This document shows positions 51,320 to 61,161 of a stretch of DNA of 64,000 bases, one piece after another (position 1 is the stretch's first letter; each line of letters begins with the position of its first letter). Under the pieces are notes generated by a model. That model saw only the letters and a list, made by a program, of their open reading frames with translations, ran no database searches and had not been told where the DNA came from. The position numbers and the translations under genes were made by a program. The stretch is from Leishmania infantum JPCM5 (Eukaryota > Euglenozoa > Kinetoplastea > Trypanosomatida > Trypanosomatidae), in NCBI RefSeq assembly GCF_000002875.2, contig NC_009416.2:255501-319500 (forward strand), read 5' to 3'.

Positions 51320-53176
51320 GAAAAGGAGAAACATCACTTTCACCACGCGTGCTGCCACCGCGGCATTACTAACTGGTACTTGGCAGCCTTCCCTATCACC
51401 GTATCACTCACTCACTCCTTTCACCTCCTCTCGTCGCTTCTTTTTCTTTTTTTTTTTGCAATATCAACACGCGCACACACGCACACATATATATTTGTCC
51501 TTTCCGTGTTATATACATCAAGAAAGGAACGGAAAAAAGAGAAGCGCTTAGCGACATCAAACACGGTGCTGATCATCTTGGGGGTACATCGCTTAGTTGT
51601 AGACAGGCACACAAACGCAAACGTGTTCCCTCTGTTGTACCTTCGCACAAGCGACGCAACACGCCCAAGGAGCAGCCCACGAGCGCTGGTCGTGCGCTTG
51701 TCAAGTTAGCGCGCCTATACACGTGCGCATACGCACCTTGGCAGAGAAGCGCAGGCAGATTGCGCATGCCTGATCTCTTGCATCGCGCAGCCACAGAGGG
51801 TAAAAGCAGAAGCATTGGTCTCTGTCCCGCGAGAGAGCCGATACACCAAGGAGCGGGGGAATTTTGGCAATACCGTGTACGTGCATAGGATCACCACTAG
51901 TATTTATCGTCTTAATTTTTGTTCTATCTGCATCGCCTTCGCTTTGGGCTTCCTGCCACGACTGTTATTGCGGACGGGCAAACGAGCGCACGACTTGAGT
52001 GGACTTTTTCGCTAGCCGCCCCCCCTCCCCCCACTTTTTGTCAGTTTTCTTTTCCCAGGGTCTCTCTCTTGCACTTGCTAGCGGACTCCACCAGTACTCT
52101 TCGTCCTTTTTCGCTTTCTGTGCTGCTCTTCTCTACGTGCGTCCGCCGGAGTCTGCCTGCCTGCCTTCCTGCCTGTGTGCCTTTACACGTCTCCGTCATC
52201 AAAGTGTTTCTCTCTTCTTCTCTCTTACATTCTCACGACATTCGCACCACCTCTTCAGGGCCGCACAAGGCTCAGCGGAGAAGGCTCGGAAGAGAAAGAG
52301 ATTGAGGGCATATCCTATTACGTGTTTTCTCCTCCTGCCGAGCTCTTTGCTCCGCCGTCCACCGTCTGTCCACGCTTCATCTTCGCCTCTTCTTCGAGAG
52401 CAGCCCGCCTTGTGTGTTTTATTTTCATTGTGTGTTCCTCTTAATTTTGTTTGTTTCGCGAAGTATTTCTCTTGTCTGTTTTTTTTTTTGTGGTTGCCTG
52501 TTTTGTTCGTGTCGCCTCGTCTTCGGAATTTTGCTGTCGTTCTCTTCGGTGTAATTTCGTGTGCGTGTGCGCGTGTCTTCTTTTTTTTTTTCGCTGGTCT
52601 AGCCTTTTTCCTCTCGTGTTCTCTTGCGTTTTGTCTGTCTCTCTCTCTGGACCTTTTCCCTCTCCTGTTTTCTCTGTCTGTGCACAGCAACAACTCTGTT
52701 CCGAGTGCTGCTGTTGCTCGCTCTCTGTGTTCTTTTCCCTTCGCTTTTTCAACTGTGTTGCCTCTCTCTCTACCGACGAGGACGTGCTCATTTCGGTCTG
52801 CGCGCTTGTATGCGGTCACCCTCAAGCTTTCTCTATGGTGGGCCACATTGTTGCACCTCGAGTACTCTGGGTCGTTGATCTCGTGTGTTTGTGTGGGCGA
52901 CCCCTTCTCACAAGACGTCCCCGCGTGTACCAGGCTACCATTTTCTCTTTTTTTTTTGAAGGGCATCGCGGGAGGGCACGCCTCTACGCCCCTCTCCCTC
53001 TGCCTTCCCACAACGGTAAGCATACAGGCGTGTGTGCACGGGAGCAAGCCTACGACCAGGTCCGGCTGCCGCGCGGCGGATAGGAAAGCTAGCAACAGTG
53101 CAGAGCACCTGGTTTCCAAAAGAAAAACGATTTTTGTGGATAGCGCTCCCAATCGCCACTGGAAGCGTCGCCAAGA

Positions 53177-54016
53177 ATGATCTCAATACCGGTAATGACA
53201 GATGAGACCGTGGTGCGGTACCACTCGAACATGAACGGCGGCGGTGTTGCTGCGGAGGAGAACGGCGACTATCACACCGCGGCTGACGCAGCAGGGCGTG
53301 GCGATGGCGTAGAAGCAGCGACAGCGGCCGCCGCACCGCCGACAGCGATGGACTACTACGATCAGTCGCTTTCTAGTTCTCCCACTTCTCCAGTCAGAGG
53401 AGGCGGTGCGTTCGCAGCGCCGGCGCAGTACACCGCCGCTGTACCCTGCAGCTGCAGCATCCTTGACGTGGGTACTGACCCGGCTCCCATTGCGGCCCCA
53501 GTAGATGTTGCCCCACCGGAGATGCCCCCGCTAGCCCAGCTGTGCGCACTCGCGCTGCAATACCGCTGTGACCTGAGCCAAGAGACGGACCAGAATATTC
53601 GCTCGTGCTTTCACAGCAGCCGCGTCCCCAGTATCTCCCTCTGGGACTACGTACGACGCTTTGCCAAGTACTCTGTCTGTAGCGAGGAGTGCTTTATCTT
53701 AGCCATGGTTCTGATGGATCGGTACGTCTGCAAAACCAGAATCCCGATCACCCTTCGCAACGTGCATCGACTCTACATCACCGCCATGACGCTGAGTGTG
53801 AAGCTGCGCGACGACTCCTATTACAGCAATGCCTACTACGCCAGCATTGGGGGCGTGGTGAATGCGGAACTAAATGTGCTGGAGCTAGAGTTGCTTGATA
53901 TTGTGCAGTGGTTCACGTGGGTAGAGAAGTCCGTGTACGATGCTTACGTAGCTCGGCTAGAGGCACTCTTCGGCGATGCGATGCCGAAGCGGTTGGTAGC
54001 ATCGCCGACAAAGTAG
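53177..54016 (+). CDS. CYC2: PHO80-like cyclin (CYC2 type)
   Basis: A 279-residue protein. The first 120 residues are low-complexity and Ala/Gly/Pro-rich. The single PHO80/PCL-type cyclin box lies at about 122-245. Its landmarks are VPSISLWDYVRRFAKYSVCS, CFILAMVLMDRYV, TLRNVHRLYITAMTLSVKLRDDSYYSN (split by Y-rich residues), YYASIGGVVNAELNVLELELL and FTWVEKSVYDAYVARLEALF. This matches the PHO80-like group of kinetoplastid cyclins, among which T. brucei CYC2 drives G1 progression with CRK3; position next to the RDK1-like kinase fits CYC2 from memory. ATGs at 53177 and 53195 are both possible starts; 53177 is the first after the acceptors. Very long non-coding flanks on both sides suggest control through UTRs. 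Confidence 0.8.
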   Translation: MISIPVMTDETVVRYHSNMNGGGVAAEENGDYHTAADAAGRGDGVEAATAAAAPPTAMDYYDQSLSSSPTSPVRGGGAFAAPAQYTAAVPCSCSILDVGTDPAPIAAPVDVAPPEMPPLAQLCALALQYRCDLSQETDQNIRSCFHSSRVPSISLWDYVRRFAKYSVCSEECFILAMVLMDRYVCKTRIPITLRNVHRLYITAMTLSVKLRDDSYYSNAYYASIGGVVNAELNVLELELLDIVQWFTWVEKSVYDAYVARLEALFGDAMPKRLVASPTK

Positions 54017-55589
54017 CGGACTGAGGCGTTCCGTGAGGATTTTGCGGAAAGAGATCCCCACTAACCTGCTCGTCGGAAGGTGTTCGTTTTTTTTTTCGTT
54101 GTGCCCCCATTGCCCGCCGTCTCACTCTATCCCTAACTGTTCTGTCGAACTATTCTTAACTGTTGTAGTTTCTGTTTGTATTTGTTTTTCCTTTGTCGGT
54201 GCTGTCGGTACGATATCTTGTGTCTCTTATAGCTTGTTTCTGCCCCTCTGCTTGTCCTTACGTGCTACTCTGTTGGTTTCACACACACTCTCTCTCCTTT
54301 TTTGTCGTTGTCATGCGTGCCGTCATCCATTGCCTATCCTTTCCCCTTCTCCCCTTTTCGCCATTCTCGCCGTAAATTTCCGAAACAGAATCTGTAGGAG
54401 CTCTCTAATTTTCACGCACGCGTGCGAGAATATGCTCGGGTGAAGCGGCGCACAGCACCGACAAAGAGATTCTTTCTTGTGTATGTCTGTGTGTTGGTAA
54501 GGCGAGGTGGTGGCAGTGGTGGTGGGGGAGGGTGAGCAGCAGGGCCCCCTGGACACCGACATACAGAAAGGCACATACCATGTAACTGTATTTGTTTTTG
54601 TGCGGTGCGCGCCTGCCGGGGGGGGTGGAGTGTATGTACACTTCGCTGTTCTAAGCGGGCCCACGAACGCACGCACACACGCACGCACGTACCCCCCTCC
54701 CCCCCCCACACACACACACGCCAATGCTGGGTGCTGGCGGTGTGCGGCTCCATGCCCAGGCATATATATAATGAATTTTGATGCTACGCTTTGTTGTTTG
54801 TTTTCACAGGTTGTTCCTTTTTCTGTGTGTAACTTGTTTTATTGAGTCGCTTTCAGTTTTCCTTTTTTTTTGTCTTCTTCGCGTTGGTGCTGTTTGGTGA
54901 TTGCGTTGCTCTTTTCCTTCTCCTCTCTCACCCTATATGTGTTTCTTTCGTTGTTATTTCCGTTTCTTTATGCCATACCACTGATGGAAGCAGTTGGTGA
55001 TACGGGAAGCCGAAGAGAAGGTAGACGAGTCGGGGTAAGTATGCAGAAGTATCGTAGTGCTCATCGGTTTCGTAGGGCACCGGCAGAACTGTGTGGAGGG
55101 ACAAGAGGCTGCTGGCGACTGCGAAAGAGAAGGAGAGAGCGTAGCGAGGTTGCCAACCTCAGCACTCTAATGCATCTCAGCGACTGTGTGCTCTCTTTCA
55201 TTGGAAGTTCGTGTGTTGAGACTTCTCCGCTTTCTCTTCGTCTGCACTTCTGCGGTGCCCCGCCTTGCGCTTGTGTGTGTTTGTGTGAATTCCTGTACCC
55301 CTCTCCTCCTCTTCTCCCTCACACAGAAAGGGAGGAGGAAAGGGCAAAATCACGTGCACAGGTAAGCAACCACGTACACACGCACAAGCACACGCACACA
55401 CACTCAAGCGTGCGCGGTGTGAACGCTTAGTAAGACGATTGAATTTCAAGGGTGTGTACGTGTGCATGTGCGTGTGCGTGTCTGTCACTTCAAAATACAT
55501 GTCGTTTTGTGCACCTCTTTTTTTTTTTCAAGCATGTCCACTCGGCGATAGAACATGAACTAAACTTCAATTCACCCCCCCCCACTCCT

Positions 55590-56060
55590 TCCCCCAGTTT
55601 GTCGCAGGGCCATCGTGTGGTGCGAAGCAGCACAAGAGACGCGCCACAGCCATGCGACGACTTGGTCATGGGAGTGCAGCCTTCGTTTCACACTTTAGCG
55701 ACCTCCGCTCCGAAGGTCGCCTCACAGCCGCTCCCATTGTGCCGGTCGCTACGTGGTGCATCCCCCCCTCGGTGTGGCACTCCGGCTCCCCACACCAGCA
55801 GGCAGTGTGAGGACCGGGCTTTGAGATACGCTCGAGTCGCGCTGGGACGCTCTGCCCATCATGTCGACGGCACAAACATGTTCAACACCGCAGGTCACTC
55901 CGACGCAGCGCTATCCAGGACCTCACCGCCGACACTAGCAGCAATCCATCGCTCTGACCTCCCCTAAGTCGTAGGTGCATGACTCCGCCACCACCAGAAG
56001 TGGCTCGGCATTGACAGGGACAGGGGCTGTTTGGCTTCCCCCCCACACAGTGGAATACTG
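55590..56060 (-). mobile_element. Candidate SIDER-like degenerate retroposon, antisense
   Basis: A GC-rich island of complex sequence in simple UTR DNA. On the minus strand it reads with phrases that recall Leishmania SIDER elements, including GGGCAGAGCGTCCCAGCGCG (about 55839-55858), AAGCCCGGTCCTCACACTGC and CTGGTGTGGGGAGCCGG. The match is from memory. The element would be inverted relative to transcription, unlike the candidate at 9.9 kb. Boundaries are approximate. Confidence 0.4.
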
Positions 56061-57490
56061 GAGCGTGAAGTACCACGCACTGCGCGGTGTGTGTTTTCCC
56101 CTGTTTTCAGGTTATGTGCTTGTATTCGATACAGAAAGAGTTCTTGAGAGGCGACGGGGCGGGTGGGTAGATGGGGGGGGGCAGCAGCGCCATGATGACC
56201 GCTACTGCTTGTGTTGCACTTTTTTCGCTGTTTTTGTTGTCCCGCCTCCTTTGCTGACTCGCTTCGCTCACACTTTTGTGTGCGTTTATTTTTTTTTTGC
56301 GAAAAAGAAAATTGGGCTTCTGCTTGGATGATTCTAAACGCGCAGATGCTGAGATTAGGCACTCTCGGCCGCCGCTGATGCCGGCGCTCCTCTGGTCATT
56401 GTGGCGGGCGCTGCTGTGCGGTCTCCACGTGTATCCGCAGATGCCCCTTTTTTGTGTGTGCGTGTTCGGGTGCGTGTGAACATATCGGCACTGAGCATTG
56501 AGGAAGCAGCGCATGTGCTCATGTCGATGGTGCGCGCCTGTGCGTTCCATTGTTTGTTTCCTTGAAATTTTTTTGTTCGGTTCTCCTTCTTCTCACCTCT
56601 CCAGTGCCCCACGCCTTATCTGCGTTTTTCTGTTACATGTATTTTTGTGTTGTGCTGTTTTACGTCCTTTTTATTATTATTGTTGTGCGTACGTGTGTAT
56701 GTGTGTGTTTCTCCCCGATTCTATCCCACGCCCATCTCTCTTGCCGTGTTTGCGCTTTTTCTCTTTTACTTATGAGGTGCTGCCCTCTTTCTATCACTCT
56801 GTCGCGTTTCTGTGGCGGGTGAGAGTGATGATGCTGTTGTTGCTGTTTCTATGGCGGATTGTTTTCTTCTCCCTTCTTTTGCGTGTGCATGTGTGTGAAG
56901 ATGTTTGTGTGCATGCAGTTATGTTGCGTGTGGGCGCTTGCGTGCGCGTGTTTTTGTTTTGGCTGTTGTTGTTGTTCACCTCCTCCGTTTCGGCTCCCTT
57001 TTCCTCCACCGTCGTGGCGTCTTCTTGTCGTTTGTTTCCGTTTGTGTTTCTCTGTGAGCGTTTGCTTGTTTCCATTCTTGTGTGTGTGTGCGTGTGCGTG
57101 TGAACTTCACAAGGCGAGGCCGCTTGCTTTTTTTATCTGTCTGCGTGCGCGTGTGGGCGTGTACTCTCTGGACCTTGTGCCTGTTGCTCCCCCTCTGTGT
57201 ATGTGCGTGTATTCTCCCTCCTTTCCCCTTCTCCTTTCGAGTGTGTGTGCGCGTGTCGTTGTGACATGCACTGGCGTAGTGAACTTGCACTTGGATGTCG
57301 TCTCCTCCTCTGCGCGTTCGCTCGGTACCTTTCTTTTGCTGTCCGTTGTACCGTTGCCGTGCTTGGATCCTTGCGGCTACATGGGTTTTGTGTCGCTGTT
57401 GGTGTTATTCTCTCGACGGACGTAAGAGTGTCTTGGAAGGCAACACACGCGCAACGTGCTGGTGGCGCCAATGGCCTTCACGGTTGAGCC

Positions 57491-57598
57491 ACACACACAC
57501 ACACACACCCACACACGCAAAAAGAAAAAGCTGGAACATGCACGAATGAGCTAGCACAGACACACACACACACAGACACACACAAACACACACACAAC
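57491..57598. repeat. Two (CA)n arrays
   Basis: CA-rich arrays at about 57491-57517 and 57558-57598, separated by a short unique stretch, in the 3' flank of the cyclin. Confidence 0.85.
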
Positions 57599-58604
57599 GT
57601 GAGGTGACCCCAATCCGAGGCGATGTGCGGGGCCAACATCAGCCGTTGCGTCTTGATCTTTTGCGGAAATGTGAAGCGGCTCGAGTGGCATGGCGACGGC
57701 CTGCGTAGCAGACCATGTCGGTGCTGTTCGTCATTTGAGGCGATCGTTTCCGAGCACGTGGGAAAGGGAAGTGACAAGGAAAGCCTTTAAGGTGAGCGCC
57801 GCGGAAGTAGAGCGGACCTGCATACCGACTGAAACGAATGATGGCACGCTCATCAAGCAGTGAACACACAAGCGGCGTGGCTGAACATGTGCTCTCAAGA
57901 ATAGCTCTCTCTTATCATGGTAATCTACTCTCGCGCGCCACCACTCCTCTTCGCCCCCCTTTCTCTGCGAGTGTCTTTCCCTGTGTCTGTGCGACTTCTT
58001 TTGTTCTCGTTCTCGCTTCTCTTGTCGGCACCGCTGCCCTCTCCCTTCACCCAACCTCGCAGCTACTTATCCCCCCCCCCCACGCTGCCGCTCTGCCTCG
58101 ATCTCTCGATCGGTTACTGAATATTGCCACGCAGCACATCTGCGCAGTCAAACGATTTATTATTACTGCTGTTGTCGTTCTTGTTTTTGGCCGCTTCTCC
58201 ACTGGTGCTTCCGTATTGCCCCTTGTTTTATTTGCCGTAATGCGCATTGCTTTTCTTCTCGAATACGCCCTCCTTCCCGTCTTGTGGGCGCCCCACAACG
58301 CTCAATACTGAGCAGGCATTTTCTTGCTCACGCGCACGTCGTATAATCGAGGCTGTCCATCGCATTAGCGTTGCTTTGCATCGTACGTTGTCGCCGTTGC
58401 CCCCCCCCGACTCAGGAGAGTGCACGGCGGCACTTCCCGGGTCAGGACAAGCACCATTCGAAGTCTTTATCGAGCCTTTCCACTCTCCTGGAGCCGGCAA
58501 TCGCGATTGAGAGAACAAGAAAAAAACCGCCACACCACCAAGCACCAATTTATACAAACGCGCGCACCGTTATACAACGCTGTTAGGCACGAGCCTACCC
58601 AAGG

Positions 58605-60008
58605 ATGTCACAGGAGTCGTCCACATCGCCGCCGACGAGAGCCGATCGACATAAGACGTCAACCTCGCCGTCTCGAAGCGGAAGTACTTCGTCCTCCAAC
58701 ACCAACATCCCGTGTGAATCCGCGCTGCAGCTGGGCCCCACACTCTGGGTGGAGATGTGGGAAAACCAGCGTTGGTATCCGGTTATAGGATGGGGAACCA
58801 GCCGCTTCCTCACCGACCTTCCGGTCTTCTGCTTTGTACCGCCGGCGTACCGCCTCTGCGGCGCTCACCCAAACGACTTCGACGCCGCTTTCCACTCGGT
58901 AAACCCTCCTTCTCCTCACTCCCCCAATCCACAGTGGCCGGCCCGCCGCATCCTCACGGTGGCGCTCCCCGCTGGCTACCGGTGGGTGGGTTTCTGGGAG
59001 GTTCACACAGAGCATCCACACGGCACTGACACGGCCGGCTGGCGCTACGGAGAGCAGTTCCTGCGACCTGTCGACGGGGCCAACGCTGACCCTGCCAATG
59101 CTGCGTCGCCTCAGCAGGTTTTGGCTCCGTTCAAAAAGACACACACGCCCTTATGCGTCGTCCGCCGTCGCCTATGGCGCCGCCGTGTGGCACTGGCGGG
59201 GGTGGACGAGCCTGCCTCGTCTACGGACGACCTCTTCCCTGGCCACTCGGAGCAGCAACTGCATTCCTACCTGAGCGAGAAAGAGGAAGAGATGGAGATG
59301 GCCGAGCACCTCAAGGAGGCGGAGTTCATGGCAGCCCAGGCTGGCGAGCCGTGGTCGCAGGAGCAGCAGATGCGGGCGGAGGAGGAGCTGCGCAAATTCT
59401 GCCGCGAGCGGCAAAACCGCGAGAGTGCGTCCCGCATGCGCACCATAAACCCGAGCTTCGCGAACCCGTTTCGCCAGCCAGAGGGCTCTTTTCATGTTTC
59501 TCCAGACGACGACGACGACGGCCCCACAGACGTCAACGCGCATCCGGAGGAGCAGTTCAGCGGCGCCGTGGCGGCGGCGTCGTGGGTGCGGGACAGTCGG
59601 TCGAATCGCGCGGCGCCTGCCGTCTCGTCCCCGGTGGCGACGCCTGATGACACGACTGCCGAGCACAGCGCCGAATCCTCGCATGGCGGCTGCACCGTTG
59701 AGGCTTACAGCACCACGGCGCCGAGTCGCGTGGATGGAAGCGATCTAGTGGGGCAGAACACGGTTCAAGAGTTCGTCGCGTCCACTCCGACAGATGCGGA
59801 GCGGTCGCGCACCGACGGTGCCGATGCTGCCGCCGAAAACGCGGTGGATCAGTTTGTGGCATCCTCGCCGACCGACCCCGCTGCCTTGAGCAACGACGAC
59901 CAATCTACTGGTGTGTCGATCGGTGGCATCCGCGATCCTACCGATGCGGACTTCCGCGCGATTTTTTCGCAGTTTATGACTCCTTCCGGTGGTCAAAAGC
60001 CGTCGTGA
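58605..60008 (+). CDS. DysF (dysferlin/peroxin) domain protein
   Basis: A 467-residue protein. The N-terminal half carries the two DysF halves. DysFN is at about residues 45-70 (LWVEMWENQRWYPVIGWG ... LTDLP). DysFC lies at about 124-197 (YRWVGFWEVHTEHPHGTDTAGWRYGEQF, split over the W-rich core, then CVVRRRLWRRRV). This Trp/Arg-stacked fold occurs in dysferlins, yeast Pex30-type peroxins and TECPR1. A charged coiled coil covers about 211-285. The acidic C-terminal part holds two imperfect 28-residue copies (about 375-430; VQEFVASTPTD and VDQFVASSPTD). No membrane segment is visible, so it is unlike integral peroxins; a role at glycosome or ER contact sites is only a guess. The start MSQESSTSPP is the first suitable ATG. 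Confidence 0.8.
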   Translation: MSQESSTSPPTRADRHKTSTSPSRSGSTSSSNTNIPCESALQLGPTLWVEMWENQRWYPVIGWGTSRFLTDLPVFCFVPPAYRLCGAHPNDFDAAFHSVNPPSPHSPNPQWPARRILTVALPAGYRWVGFWEVHTEHPHGTDTAGWRYGEQFLRPVDGANADPANAASPQQVLAPFKKTHTPLCVVRRRLWRRRVALAGVDEPASSTDDLFPGHSEQQLHSYLSEKEEEMEMAEHLKEAEFMAAQAGEPWSQEQQMRAEEELRKFCRERQNRESASRMRTINPSFANPFRQPEGSFHVSPDDDDDGPTDVNAHPEEQFSGAVAAASWVRDSRSNRAAPAVSSPVATPDDTTAEHSAESSHGGCTVEAYSTTAPSRVDGSDLVGQNTVQEFVASTPTDAERSRTDGADAAAENAVDQFVASSPTDPAALSNDDQSTGVSIGGIRDPTDADFRAIFSQFMTPSGGQKPS

Positions 60009-61161
60009 TCGAGGCCTCAACGCTCATCAGAAAAGGAATTAGAGGGAGGGGAGACACAGACGTTCGCCGGCAGGGCATCAAAACACACAGACACACGAGT
60101 GGCGCTTGGCCGTGTGCGGCCTTTGATAACGAGATGTGTCTGTGTCGCTGTGGTGCACACAGCTCTCATCCTTTGCTCGTTGCTCTGCCTTCTCGTTGCT
60201 ATGCATCACCTCTCTTTGCAGCTGCTCTGGCTGCTCATGTGCGTCTGTTCTGTTTTGTTGCTCCGTATCAGTCGCCGTTTCCTTGCGAGACGTCCTGCCA
60301 ACCTTTTTTTTTTGCCCACCCACTCCTCTTCCTTCCTTTCATTCTTCTTTTGCTGCATTCAGCCTTACCAGCTCTGTTTTTTTTTTCTTTAGCGCTTGTG
60401 TATTGCGTGCGGTGTTCATGCATCCTGTGCGAGTACGACCTTTGTGCTCCTTGAGTCTTTCTACTCCTATCAAGCGTACACAGTCAAGAAAAGAACAAAA
60501 AAAATGTCCGAACCCGATGCGCCAAACGCTCGAAGACAAGGTGAAAGAGGGCAACACCGCAGCGGTTGCGCGCCCCCTCTCTGTGCGTGGGTGTTCCTCC
60601 ACCATCGACGGCATGCGTGTGTGTGCCTTCATGGCACACCGCCTGACCGCACAGTAAATTCCACGATACCCGCCTTAAAGGCGGGTCATGCCATCCTTTG
60701 GTGGTGCATTGCCATTAGACTCTCGCGCGTGCTGCTGGAGCAAAAAAAAATGGGCACAGATGTTGGTGATGGACTGCTGCAGGATACGGCGTCCTTGTAT
60801 GAGCCCTTTCCCTTTCTCACGCGCTTCTTTCACCTCCGCAAACACTTATCTTTTTGTGTGCTTCTTTCGTCATTCACGCCCTTCTCCCGCCTCTCTCCCT
60901 TTGGCTCGCTCGCTTCCTTATTGGCCCGTACGTACGCTATTGCATTGACTGACGCCTCATGGTGACTTGATGTATTCTCCTGCAACGTTTTCGTGACCCT
61001 CGCACCAGTACTCCTCGTGCCCGCAGTCAGTTATTCTGAGTGTCTCTAAATCTCTCGCTCTCGCCGTGCTCCTCGCCACTCCCTCTTCTCTCGGTTTGGC
61101 CCTCCCCCCTTCCCCCACTCTTTCTTTTTTTTCAACCTACTTTACACACTTCTCTGTCGTC
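60009..61161 (+). other. Intergenic region DysF gene to PTB2
   Basis: About 1.15 kb of CT-rich sequence. A hairpin lies at 60668-60686. The clearest acceptor candidate for the next gene is CAGTCAG near 61023-61029. A second pyrimidine tract (61100-61135) lies downstream of it with no AG before the ATG at 61162, so it probably remains in the 5' UTR. Confidence 0.5.
60668..60686. repeat. Short perfect hairpin in 3' UTR
   Basis: ACCCGCCTTAAAGGCGGGT can fold with seven GC-rich pairs around a five-base loop. It lies about 660 bases after the DysF stop. No family was recognised. Confidence 0.7.

Larger units (their letters stand above)
44865..53176 (+). other. 8.3 kb gene-free region between receptor kinase and cyclin
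   Basis: No intact gene was found on either strand. Most of it is CT-rich, with T runs, a (TG)n tract (46230-46256), CTG runs (46728-46745), A/G-rich blocks (46320-46430, 46890-46960), and (CA)n tracts (49177-49194, 51296-51319). One GC-rich complex island at about 49915-50430 stands out (separate entry). Acceptor candidates for the cyclin are the T run ending in AAG at about 52964 and the tract ending near 53018. No ATG follows before 53177. This is unusually long for a trypanosomatid intergenic space and may hold very long UTRs or unannotated non-coding transcripts. Confidence 0.6.
54017..58604 (+). other. 4.6 kb non-coding region between cyclin and DysF gene
   Basis: No intact gene was supported. 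CT- and TG-rich sequence dominates, with CA/CCC repeats at 54665-54720, (CA)n arrays at 57491-57598 and T runs. GC-rich complex islands lie at about 55590-56060 (SIDER candidate), 56330-56430 and 57600-57900; the last two carry no recognisable domain and may be further retroposon remnants. An acceptor for the DysF gene is not obvious. Confidence 0.55.

Noticed and set aside
51999..53180. 393-codon plus-strand frame just before the cyclin
   Set aside because: Same pyrimidine-driven composition; it ends at the cyclin start and probably covers UTR and splice signals.
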